DNA of 8,023 nt from Crocinitomicaceae bacterium (GTDB lineage Bacteria; Bacteroidota; Bacteroidia; Flavobacteriales_D; Crocinitomicaceae): contig JABSPC010000588.1 of assembly GCA_013215515.1 (NCBI GenBank), positions 1 to 8,023 on the forward strand. The letters are read 5' to 3'. Below, piece after piece: positions 1-6,428 of this stretch (the first letter of the stretch is position 1; every line of letters begins with the position of its first letter). Position numbers and translations under genes: made by a program. Below the pieces are notes generated by a model. It saw nothing but the letters and a program-made list of their open reading frames with translations, made no database searches and was not told the origin of the DNA.

Positions 1-612
1 CGACAAGCTATCCAAATGTTCTTGCAACCGATCTTTCTCAAATTCCAATTGATCTCTTTTACGTTTGTTAATTTCAAAGGCAGGAATCGTACGCTCTCGC
101 ACCATTTCGTTCTTTACCGTATCTATTAGTTGAACGATCTTATTAGCAATATCCGCTGCCATTTGACGGTCCGGATCTGTTACGTCAATTTGGATAGAAC
201 CATAACGCGTTCTTGTATATTGAATGTGATCATCGTAAGCCTTACCCAATTTATGGTTCTTGTTCGGATCGTCTTTGCTGATTTTATAATGGTTCATCAA
301 ATCGAATTGTTGCACGATTCTGTTTCGTACTCTAGACGACGCTAGAATTTGAACCAATTGCTCAGCTTGTTCTTCTTCACCGAAATCCATCGCAGCTGCT
401 TTGGCGTTTCTTTGTTCAGAGAACGAAACTGTACTCGTCGCTGCAGGGAAGACGATTGCAGTAGATTTAAACTGGGGAGTAATCATTAGAGATGCGATGA
501 TAGAGGCTACCATAGCAATTCCAGTCCCGATAAGGATGATTTTTCTTTTTCTCCAAATGAACAATAAAAGATTTTGTCGTTCTTGATCTAATTCGTTGGT
601 TTGTGTGCTCAT
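1..612 (-). CDS. Wzz-type polysaccharide chain-length determinant (partial, N-terminal part)
   Basis: The reverse strand is open from an ATG at 612 to the window edge, giving 204 codons with no stop, so the C-terminal part lies outside. Residues 1-23 are a polar, basic cytoplasmic N-terminus. Residues about 24-44 form one membrane segment, followed by the Pro-Gln-Phe-Lys-Ser stretch (46-50) typical just after the first membrane helix of Wzz/polysaccharide co-polymerase proteins. A soluble alpha/beta part follows, with a D-x-x-R-A-type stretch near 146-158. From about 180 the chain becomes charged and heptad-like, as at the start of the long periplasmic coiled coil. The family sets chain length of exported O-antigen, capsule or exopolysaccharide at the inner membrane. 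A second membrane helix, and any fused tyrosine kinase, would be in the missing part. The flippase gene at 2181-3614 supports a polysaccharide locus. The exact polymer cannot be inferred. Confidence 0.88.
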   Translation of the reverse strand, partial: MSTQTNELDQERQNLLLFIWRKRKIILIGTGIAMVASIIASLMITPQFKSTAIVFPAATSTVSFSEQRNAKAAAMDFGEEEQAEQLVQILASSRVRNRIVQQFDLMNHYKISKDDPNKNHKLGKAYDDHIQYTRTRYGSIQIDVTDPDRQMAADIANKIVQLIDTVKNEMVRERTIPAFEINKRKRDQLEFEKDRLQEHLDSLS

Positions 613-630
613 GTCTCAATTTTGGTAGCG

Positions 631-638
631 CAAAGATA
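631..638 (-). promoter_or_regulatory. Candidate TAnnTTTG -7 promoter element for the chain-length gene
   Basis: On the minus strand this reads TATCTTTG followed by CGC, a very good match to the Bacteroidota -7 element (TAnnTTTG). It sits between the lipoprotein stop codon and the ATG at 612, implying a leader of only about a dozen bases. I see no clear TTTG at -33. If real, the chain-length gene can be transcribed independently of the lipoprotein gene. Confidence 0.5.
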
Positions 639-655
639 GAATTTCTCTATTAGTC

Positions 656-1159
656 TTATTGCTTCGCTTTTATAATAAAATCTTCGTTGCTTTTATTATA
701 AGAATTTTGGTTCATAGAATGCGGATCGGTTTCTCCTGATAATAATATTTTAGCGTCTAATATTTGCAATAGATATTTATGCCTTTCATCGAATATTAAA
801 TTCAAACTATCGTATTCTCGACCGTAGGCATTATTGGCTTCTAAGAGTCGTTTTATCTCTTCTCGTTTTGTTGGGGTTTTATTTAAAATAGAGTCGCTAG
901 TTAACTGTACTCTCTCCTCAATCGGAACGACTCCCAAATCTCTTAGAGAATCCATTTGATGAGATATAACGTTTTTGCCATTTGATCTTTCAACAAGCTT
1001 TGCTCCCAGTATCTTTTGGCCCGCAAGAGTATCTATTTCGTCAGTCGCTGGATTAACGTTATTATTAGAATTATTCTCTGTGTTCGAGCTACACGCACAT
1101 AATCCTATGAATATTAAGGCAATGAATCCTGTAGAAAGAAGTCTAAGTTCTGGTCTCAT
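656..1159 (-). CDS. Small unrecognised lipoprotein
   Basis: I do not recognise the family. The protein is 167 residues from ATG 1159. It starts with a short basic head (MRPELR), a hydrophobic segment, and a lipobox ending Gly-Leu-Cys-Ala-Cys, with the lipidated cysteine at residue 23, then a Ser/Asn-rich linker typical of lipoproteins. The remainder is charged and largely helical, with segments such as EEIKRLLEANNAYGREYDSL near the middle. It is presumably anchored in the outer or inner membrane facing the periplasm. An in-frame GTG at 1174 would add five residues, but a TAGCTTTG promoter element at 1189-1196 would leave almost no leader for it, so I prefer ATG 1159. It lies 43 bases upstream of the chain-length determinant on the same strand and may be co-transcribed, so a role in polysaccharide export is possible but is inferred from position only. 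Confidence 0.75.
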   Translation of the reverse strand: MRPELRLLSTGFIALIFIGLCACSSNTENNSNNNVNPATDEIDTLAGQKILGAKLVERSNGKNVISHQMDSLRDLGVVPIEERVQLTSDSILNKTPTKREEIKRLLEANNAYGREYDSLNLIFDERHKYLLQILDAKILLSGETDPHSMNQNSYNKSNEDFIIKAKQ

Positions 1160-1188
1160 CGTATAGTGTAGCACTATTTGTTTTTGGT

Positions 1189-1196
1189 CAAAGCTA
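1189..1196 (-). promoter_or_regulatory. Candidate TAnnTTTG -7 element for the lipoprotein gene
   Basis: The minus strand reads TAGCTTTG, an exact match to TAnnTTTG. Transcription would start around 1182, about 23 bases before ATG 1159. No good -33 TTTG is visible. The element lies back to back with the plus-strand promoter at 1243-1269. Confidence 0.4.
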
Positions 1197-1242
1197 TTAA
1201 CCCATAAAAAATGATTTTATTTCATGCACTCTAGAATAATTG

Positions 1243-1269
1243 TTGATTTGGCCATTTTCCGTATGTTTG
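1243..1269 (+). promoter_or_regulatory. Candidate promoter for the methyltransferase gene
   Basis: TATGTTTG at 1262-1269 matches the Bacteroidota -7 element exactly. A TTG at 1243-1245 lies 16 bases upstream and could be the -33 element; a TTTG at 1247-1250 is closer than usual. The implied start near 1275 leaves a leader of about 15 bases before the ATG at 1291. Confidence 0.5.
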
Positions 1270-1290
1270 CGCTTCAAAATGGGGTAGTTA

Positions 1291-2148
1291 ATGGTCAAGT
1301 CTATTTATAAGTTTTTTTCATCGAAGTTCCAGAATGTTTTCTTGGATTACAAAGTCGACTTCAAACCGCGTAATGGTCACGGAAATGGTGGACCACATCC
1401 GCGATTGAATAAGATTGTTGATGCAGAAAGAGAGACTTATAAAACGCTACTTAATCAGTTTGTCGATTTTAAAGATGTTTTCCATTCGATTAAAAAGACA
1501 GGCGAGGAGAAGAATGAGGACAATCCAACTTGGAACAATACAATGTTGCCAGGGCTTGATATCGTTTCATTGTACAGCCTATTGCGTTTAAAGAATCCAA
1601 CGAAGTATATTGAAATTGGTTCAGGAAATTCAACGAAAGTTGTTCGAAAGGCAATTACAGAAGGGAAATTGAAAACCGAAATCACTTCGATTGATCCTAA
1701 CCCGAGAGCAAGGATTGACGGAATGTCTGATCATGTAATTCGAAAACCATTAGAGGACATTGAAAACTACGATTTCATCACTGATGGATTAGAAGCGGGA
1801 GATATGTTATTTATTGATAACTCTCACAGATGTCTTCCGAATTCTGATGTTACAGTATGCTTCATGGAATTGCTTCCTGAGTTAAAGAAAGGTGTTATTG
1901 TTCACGTTCACGATATTTACATCCCATACGATTATCCACAATTCATGTGCGACAGAGCGTATTCAGAGCAATATGTTTTAGCAGCATTTATGTTGGCCAA
2001 TCCTGAAAGATACAAGCCAGTGATGCCTGCTTACTTTGTGAGTGAGGAGAAAGAGCTGGCCGATATCTTATTGCCAATCTGGGATCATGAAAACCTTAAT
2101 GGGGTTGAAAGACATGGCGGTTCTTTTTGGTTTGAAGTGATGTCTTAG
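1291..2148 (+). CDS. Class I SAM-dependent methyltransferase (Methyltransf_24-like)
   Basis: The 285-residue protein has a Rossmann-type methyltransferase core from about residue 85 to 215. Motif I is YIEIGSGNST at 106-115, the SAM-binding glycine loop. Asp135 in TSIDPNP sits at the end of the second strand, where an acidic residue contacts the SAM ribose. DMLFIDNSHR (171-180) is the following strand and loop, and HVHDIYIPYDYP (205-216) resembles the His-Asp segment seen in class I enzymes that modify sugars or lipids. The first 80 residues are basic and specific to this protein, with a Gly/His-rich stretch at 29-37. No signal peptide or membrane segment is seen, so it is cytoplasmic. The ATG at 1291 is the first usable start, because the upstream ATG near 1279 is followed by a stop. 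It is a single-gene unit flanked by polysaccharide genes, so a glycan or lipid-linked sugar is a plausible substrate, by inference only. Confidence 0.85.
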   Translation: MVKSIYKFFSSKFQNVFLDYKVDFKPRNGHGNGGPHPRLNKIVDAERETYKTLLNQFVDFKDVFHSIKKTGEEKNEDNPTWNNTMLPGLDIVSLYSLLRLKNPTKYIEIGSGNSTKVVRKAITEGKLKTEITSIDPNPRARIDGMSDHVIRKPLEDIENYDFITDGLEAGDMLFIDNSHRCLPNSDVTVCFMELLPELKKGVIVHVHDIYIPYDYPQFMCDRAYSEQYVLAAFMLANPERYKPVMPAYFVSEEKELADILLPIWDHENLNGVERHGGSFWFEVMS

Positions 2149-2149
2149 G

Positions 2150-2173
2150 ACTAATTGGTAAACGGACAATAGT
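2150..2173. terminator. Weak hairpin between convergent genes
   Basis: ACTAATTG at 2150-2157 can pair with CAATAGT at 2167-2173, giving seven base pairs with one bulged A and a 9-base loop. It lies in the 32-base gap between the convergent stops of the methyltransferase and flippase genes, where a bidirectional terminator would be expected. The stem is AT-rich and has no good T-tract, so this is tentative. Confidence 0.2.
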
Positions 2174-2180
2174 TCATAAT

Positions 2181-3614
2181 TTATTCTCCCGATTTAAAAA
2201 TCAATTTCAGGTTCTTCAAGTCAATTAGCTTGAAGAGCATCATCCCAATTACGCCTGCGGAACACAATCCAAACAATTCCAATCCTGAATCTGCTCTGAC
2301 ATAAAAGCAAAGCGTGAACAAAGACGCAATGAAAATCAAAAATTGTCCAACGGCCAATACTGTAAACTTGATTTTAAGAACGTAGGTGCTATAGATAAAC
2401 TGAATTAATGAAATCAACGACTGTGTAATTACCGTTGCTAAGGCAGCCCCTGTTGCGCCGTATTTAGGAATTAAGAATGAGTTTATCGAGATATTGATCA
2501 CGATTCCAATTGCCGAAATAATATTTAGGAATTTCATGTCTCCTTTTGCCGTGAGGCAGGTTCCAAATACAATCGTAGAACACATTCCGATGAAGCTAAA
2601 CATCAATAATTGGAACGGCAGTTTACTTTCAGAGTTGTCAGAGGTATAAATCGAATTAAGGATATATTCGCTGTTGAAGAAGCTTACAATACCAATTAGA
2701 AGGGCTCCACCAATTAGTAGTTTTGCAGCAGTAGACAACAATGGTGTTACGTTTTCCTTTTGCTTGAACATCTTAGATAATATCGGGAAAAGAAGAGATG
2801 AAAAGATCATTGCGAACATGAAGAACGCATTAAGTAATCTAAATCCTTTCGCGTAGAATCCGGCTTGGGCTTTACCATCAATGTGCATTCTTTCCACCAT
2901 TACAGAATCTATCCTTGTATAGATCATCATCAGAAAGATCAACAAGGCGTATGGAAAGCTTTTCTTAATAATATTGTAGGAAAAGGCAGGACTGAACTTC
3001 ATCTTTGGAACTCCGAACTTGGAGAACAACATGATAGCCGCTACCACAAGTGTAATTCCGTAACACAGGGTCTGAATCCAAATAAACCATTCTATTTTTA
3101 ACGGTGCACTTGTGAATGGAGTGTAGATTAAAATCCCACAGAATATGATCAATAAAAAGCGGTCTAAAATGCTAATTATCGCATCCGTTTTAAACATGAG
3201 TAAACCTCCGAAATGACTTCGGGCGTATGAAATCAGGGTAATGATGAATTGATTCAATACCAAGAAACTCAATAAGTATATTTCGCGGCTGTTCCAATTT
3301 AGCAGGTAGGCGATACCATAAGAAATGACAGCGTATAAGCCAAAAAGAACGAGCCGGAAGGCAAGTATTTTAGCCAAATACTTGGAAGCTACATTAGGGT
3401 TTTGCGCAACATTTTTAGTCGTGAAATTGTTAATTCCAAAATCAAGAAGAATATTGAATAGAAAAGAGAAGTTGAGAAGGGAGAAATAAATGCCATATTC
3501 ATCGTCGCCAACTATATTTTGAACTTCTGCATCAATTCCAAATATTGCGATTGGTTTCACCAACAGGTTCAACAGAACCATTAACGCCAAATTTGAAATG
3601 AACTTTTTTTGCAT
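2181..3614 (-). CDS. Wzx-type oligosaccharide flippase (polysaccharide biosynthesis membrane protein)
   Basis: The 477-residue protein is hydrophobic throughout, with roughly 12-14 predicted membrane helices, for example near 84-105, 112-130, 148-165, 178-198, 219-232, 260-280, 296-312, 333-350, 362-380 and 417-438. Its N-terminal half has the pattern of the MATE/Wzx (MVF) superfamily: the GDDEYGIYFSLLNFSFLF segment (36-53) followed by an LDFGINNF loop (57-64) and a cytoplasmic NVAQNP turn. YTRIDSVMVERM (232-243) matches the conserved start of the second half, and YGATGAALATVITQ (385-398) is the usual signature of the C-terminal bundle. The length is normal for the family, whose members flip lipid-linked repeat units across the inner membrane. 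The gene is convergent with the methyltransferase and 1.0 kb from the lipoprotein/chain-length pair, consistent with a Wzx/Wzy-type pathway. The ATG at 3614 is the natural start, with no obvious Shine-Dalgarno sequence. Confidence 0.9.
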   Translation of the reverse strand: MQKKFISNLALMVLLNLLVKPIAIFGIDAEVQNIVGDDEYGIYFSLLNFSFLFNILLDFGINNFTTKNVAQNPNVASKYLAKILAFRLVLFGLYAVISYGIAYLLNWNSREIYLLSFLVLNQFIITLISYARSHFGGLLMFKTDAIISILDRFLLIIFCGILIYTPFTSAPLKIEWFIWIQTLCYGITLVVAAIMLFSKFGVPKMKFSPAFSYNIIKKSFPYALLIFLMMIYTRIDSVMVERMHIDGKAQAGFYAKGFRLLNAFFMFAMIFSSLLFPILSKMFKQKENVTPLLSTAAKLLIGGALLIGIVSFFNSEYILNSIYTSDNSESKLPFQLLMFSFIGMCSTIVFGTCLTAKGDMKFLNIISAIGIVINISINSFLIPKYGATGAALATVITQSLISLIQFIYSTYVLKIKFTVLAVGQFLIFIASLFTLCFYVRADSGLELFGLCSAGVIGMMLFKLIDLKNLKLIFKSGE

Positions 3615-3616
3615 CC

Positions 3617-3630
3617 TAAGATTTCTCTTA
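3617..3630 (-). promoter_or_regulatory. Small hairpin with GAAA loop just before the flippase start codon
   Basis: On the minus strand, TAAGA-GAAA-TCTTA forms a five-pair stem closed by a GNRA-type tetraloop and ends two bases before the ATG at 3614. It covers the place where a ribosome binding site would sit and could modulate initiation. The stem is AT-rich and short, so chance is a real possibility. Confidence 0.25.
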
Positions 3631-3685
3631 ACCGAGTAGTTTTAGTAGACGCGATCAACTTTTGATCTACATCTATTTAACGGCG

Positions 3686-3693
3686 CAAAAATA
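3686..3693 (-). promoter_or_regulatory. Candidate TAnnTTTG -7 promoter element for the flippase gene
   Basis: The minus strand reads TATTTTTG followed by CGCC, an exact TAnnTTTG match in the form very common in flavobacteria. It implies a leader of about 65 bases before the ATG at 3614. No clear -33 TTTG is present at the expected distance. Confidence 0.5.
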
Positions 3694-3998
3694 GGAAAAG
3701 TTGGTGTAAACGCGAATTCGAAATAAGAATACCTTCGGAATAAATAAAAGCTGGCGGAATAAAAGGCATAATTTCTTCGATATAGCGAGCTATGGCGTAG
3801 AAATTTAACGAAGTAGCCGACTTCTTTTATGTATAGGCTTTAGTTGATTTCACGGGGGAACAATCATTTTTCTCACTTTTATCCCTTAAAACAACCCGTT
3901 ATTCCATGGGTCTAAAAACTCACTACGAAGTAGTATCGAAGGTAAAACTGCTTATTTTCGAGTGATCTGAATAAATTATTATCTCGAAATTGCGTTAG
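3694..3998. other. Gene-free spacer with short repeats and possible remnants
   Basis: No convincing gene is present between the flippase promoter and the regulator stop. Visible structure includes a direct repeat CGGAATAAA at 3736-3744 and 3755-3763, a near-palindrome ATAGC-GA-GCTAT at 3782-3793, hairpins GAAGT/ACTTC at 3810-3824 and ACTAC/GTAGT at 3922-3934, and a larger inverted repeat at 3956-3989 that is listed separately. A plus-strand frame is open from 3837 to the stop at 3963-3965 (42 sense codons), but its only ATG is at 3906, leaving 19 residues with no ribosome binding site. I regard this frame as chance or a remnant. Confidence 0.5.
3956..3989 (-). terminator. Possible terminator hairpin after the response regulator
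   Basis: TTTCGAG at 3956-3962 and CTCGAAA at 3983-3989 are perfect 7-base inverted repeats separated by 20 bases. The structure begins about 10 bases beyond the regulator stop codon in the direction of transcription. The position fits a terminator for the kinase-regulator unit, but the loop is long and only a short A/T-rich tail follows. Confidence 0.3.
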
Positions 3999-4688
3999 CT
4001 ATTTAACCACAAGTTTGAATCCCTTACCATGAACGTTCATAATTTCGATAGAATCATCTTCTTTAAGGGCTTTTCGGAGCTTGGCAATGTAAACATCCAT
4101 GCTTCGGCCATTGAAGTAATTGTCATCACCCCAGATCGCTCGTAGCGTGGCTTGACGGTCTAGAATCTCATTTTTATTTTTAACCAAAAGCTTCAATAAT
4201 TGATTCTCTTTTGTTGTCAATTTTTTAACCTCATCTTTTAAGTGAAGCAAACGAATTTCTGGTTCATATTTAATTCCACCGATGAAATGCTTTTCATCAA
4301 GATTGATTATTGTTGGCTCAGTTCGACGAAGAATAGCTGTTATTCTCGCTACAAGTTCTTCCATAGCGAATGGTTTCGTTAAATAATCATCGGCGCCTAT
4401 TTCAAATCCTTCCAGCTTATCTTCTTTCATTGATTTAGCCGTGAGGAACAGAATTGGAACTTTTTTATCGATTTCTCGGATTTCTTTTGCCAATGTGAAA
4501 CCATCCATTTCAGGCATCATGACATCAAAAATGCAAAATTGAAAAGTATCGGCATTGAATTTCTCAAATGCGATTTTTCCATTTTGAGCGAGTGTAACTT
4601 TGAATCCTTTCTATTTCAAAAAGGTTTGCAACAAGTGCCCTAAATTGAGATCATCTTCCGCTAGTAGTATTGAAGTTCTTTTTTCCAT
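3999..4688 (-). pseudogene. OmpR/PhoB-type response regulator interrupted by an in-frame TAG at codon 26
   Basis: Translating from ATG 4688 gives MEKRTSILLAEDDLNLGHLL, then QTFLK, then TAG at 4613-4611. The same frame then continues as KGFKVTLAQNGK through the phosphoacceptor site to the natural stop at 3999, 229 codons in all, the normal family length. Key receiver residues are all present: the acidic pair Asp12/Asp13, phosphoacceptor Asp55 (IFDVMMPEMDG), Thr83 (FLTAKS) and Lys105 (YLTKPF). A winged-helix DNA-binding domain follows from about 135 to 229, with RSMDVYIAKLRKAL as recognition-helix region and a final HGKGFKLVVK hairpin. It resembles RprY-like regulators of Bacteroidota. The ATG is 2 bases after the kinase stop, so translation is probably coupled. 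Without read-through, only a 25-residue peptide is made; restart at ATG 4520 would give a 173-residue protein lacking Asp55. A sequencing error cannot be excluded. Confidence 0.85.
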
Positions 4689-4690
4689 GT

Positions 4691-6310
4691 TTATTCTTTA
4701 ATTAGTATATCGAACTCAGAACCAGAACCAAACTTGCTTTTCACAGTAATATTCCAGCCATGTAATTCAGCAATAGCTTTAACATAACTTAGCCCGAGTC
4801 CAAAACCTTTTACATTATGAACGTTGCCAGTAGGTATACGGTACAGTTTATCAAATATTTTGTTCAAGTGTTCTTTTTTTATTCCAATCCCCTCATCTTT
4901 AACAGATAACTTTATTTGTTTTCCAATGAGACTCAACTTAACGGACACCATAGGAGCACTTCCGCTATATTTAATGGCATTGTCCACCAAATTGGATATA
5001 AGGTTTGTAATGTGCATTCTATCGCCTATTACGAACACTTCTTCCTCAGGCAAAATTATTTTTATTTCTCCTCCAGAACCGCTAATTCTGAACTGTGCAT
5101 TATCAATAATGTGGCCAATTAATTGATTCAGCTCAATTCGCTCTTCATTAATCTTCAATTCGCCTTTATCCAAAGTCGCGCTTTGAAGGATTCGCTCAAC
5201 CAATACACCAAGACGCTTGTTCTCGTCGTTGATCATTTTCACGAATGGTTTTGTTTGCTCGTTGACCTCTTGTACCATATCAGAGTCATTCATTGCTTGA
5301 CACGCCAGAGAGATTGTTGAGATAGGAGTTTTAAATTCGTGCGTCATATTAGAAATGAAGTCGTTTTTCATTTCAGAAAGTTTCCGTTGACTAAGAATCG
5401 TTCTGAACATAAAGATCATCGCAATGATGATCAGAATCACAACAGCGATGTTGACTGCTAACCCGCCCCACATTGATCTTAATATAAAAGCGTGCTGCTT
5501 TGGGAATTTGATATATAAGTGTAAGTCTTCATCCAATGAATTACTTGGAAACAGTAAGGTTTTGTGCGCTTGAAGAGTATCAATATTTATTGTGTAATTG
5601 GAAGGAGCATTCTTGAATTTGACTGGATCCCCACTCTCGTCAGTAACCATAAACTCAAACCCTTTCGGTAATCTTTCGATTTTTAATTCAGTTTCTAGCG
5701 CTGAATCTAAAAACACTATATCCAAGCGTTGCGATGCGCTTTCATAAACATTGTTTCGGAAAACATCGATCATCATTTCATTAACGAAACGTGTTTTTTT
5801 CAAGATTTGCTGGATAACTCTTTGATCCAATTGAAACGCAATTTTTATCGAATCCTGACTTATTGGATTTTTGCCGAGTGTTTTATAAAGGTCACGCAAC
5901 TGACGAACATCTCTTGCTAAAACCCGCTGTTCTGCTGTTAATCCTGAAATCGAATCGTAGGAACGGCCTTTAATGATGAGGTAATTTTGCATTTCACCAT
6001 CCTCATAAATTGCTGTATCCTGAATCGAAATTGATTCTTCAGCTGACAGAAGCGTCTTGAACTCTTCCTTGAGAACATCTTTGTATTTAACGCTAAAGTC
6101 TTTATTTACAACAGCCATGTAACGACGAATGTCATCAGCTTTTTCGTGCGTCATCGCAATTCTATCCAATGTCATTGAGAAACGATCGTCGAATTCAGCC
6201 GATTTCGTTTCATAGAGTTCCGCCGATTGAAACGCCTGAATGATCATCAATGCAAGCATTGCGGCCACCACAAGTATTAGAATAGAATTAACTCTTATTT
6301 TTTTGACCAT
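4691..6310 (-). CDS. Two-membrane-helix sensor histidine kinase (RprX-like)
   Basis: The 539-residue kinase has a first membrane helix at about 9-27, a large periplasmic sensing region at about 28-278 that I cannot assign to a named domain, and a second helix at about 282-303. The cytoplasmic part begins with RKLSEMKNDFISNMTHEFKTP, containing the phosphorylated His324 of the H-box. The ATPase domain carries the N-box (NLISNLVDNAIKYS, key Asn444), the G1 box DEGIGI (472-477), the F-box IFDKLYRI (485-492) and the G2 box GFGLGLSYV (502-510). All catalytic motifs are intact. The linker and H-box wording is typical of Bacteroidota RprX-like kinases. It would phosphorylate the regulator encoded 2 bases downstream, but that gene carries a premature stop, so this kinase may lack its partner. 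The signal sensed is unknown. Upstream genes for a wall hydrolase and a secreted protein hint at the envelope. Confidence 0.93.
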   Translation of the reverse strand: MVKKIRVNSILILVVAAMLALMIIQAFQSAELYETKSAEFDDRFSMTLDRIAMTHEKADDIRRYMAVVNKDFSVKYKDVLKEEFKTLLSAEESISIQDTAIYEDGEMQNYLIIKGRSYDSISGLTAEQRVLARDVRQLRDLYKTLGKNPISQDSIKIAFQLDQRVIQQILKKTRFVNEMMIDVFRNNVYESASQRLDIVFLDSALETELKIERLPKGFEFMVTDESGDPVKFKNAPSNYTINIDTLQAHKTLLFPSNSLDEDLHLYIKFPKQHAFILRSMWGGLAVNIAVVILIIIAMIFMFRTILSQRKLSEMKNDFISNMTHEFKTPISTISLACQAMNDSDMVQEVNEQTKPFVKMINDENKRLGVLVERILQSATLDKGELKINEERIELNQLIGHIIDNAQFRISGSGGEIKIILPEEEVFVIGDRMHITNLISNLVDNAIKYSGSAPMVSVKLSLIGKQIKLSVKDEGIGIKKEHLNKIFDKLYRIPTGNVHNVKGFGLGLSYVKAIAELHGWNITVKSKFGSGSEFDILIKE

Positions 6311-6313
6311 TCG

Positions 6314-6318
6314 TCCTT
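6314..6318 (-). promoter_or_regulatory. Shine-Dalgarno-like site of the kinase gene
   Basis: The minus strand reads AAGGA three bases before ATG 6310, within an A-rich AAAAAGGACGA stretch. It is the only clear Shine-Dalgarno-like sequence in the window and supports the chosen kinase start, although the spacing is short. Confidence 0.4.
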
Positions 6319-6407
6319 TTTATCGAATGTAGTAGAAACCGCCGTTGTCACTGGTGTGCTTAACTTTTTTTAACAATGGACTTCGTTTGGCTGTCCGTTA
6401 AATAGTT

Positions 6408-6415
6408 CAAATTTA
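6408..6415 (-). promoter_or_regulatory. Possible TAnnTTTG -7 element upstream of the kinase
   Basis: The minus strand reads TAAATTTG in the 118-base gap between the small secreted-protein gene and the kinase. It implies a leader of about 90 bases. No -33 TTTG lies at a suitable distance, and the AT-rich context makes chance matches likely. If real, the kinase and regulator can be expressed apart from the upstream pair. Confidence 0.25.
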
Positions 6416-6428
6416 TTGCTGGCAGTAT

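Noticed and set aside
130..345. A plus-strand 71-residue ORF
   Set aside because: It lies wholly antisense to the chain-length determinant, whose reading frame has clear family features.
2674..3101. Two plus-strand ORFs inside the flippase region
   Set aside because: They are antisense shadows of the flippase gene, with no promoter or recognisable motif.
3782..3793. Palindrome ATAGC-GA-GCTAT as a hairpin
   Set aside because: The two-base loop is too small for a stable RNA hairpin. It could be a protein-binding site, but nothing else supports that.
3906..3965. A 19-residue plus-strand ORF (MGLKTHYEVVSKVKLLIFE)
   Set aside because: It is too short to judge and has no ribosome binding site or promoter. 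It is noted only as part of the spacer.
3999..4520. A complete small DNA-binding protein starting at ATG 4520
   Set aside because: The reading frame upstream of this ATG clearly encodes the first half of a receiver domain, so the ATG is internal to an interrupted gene rather than a genuine start.
3999..4688. TAG reassigned to an amino acid in this organism
   Set aside because: The methyltransferase ends naturally with TAG at 2146-2148, and the regulator also ends with TAG at 3999-4001, each at the expected protein length. TAG therefore works as a stop here.
4824..5126. A plus-strand 100-residue ORF, plus similar ones at 5123-5320 and 5729-5920
   Set aside because: All are antisense to the intact histidine kinase and show no family features of their own.
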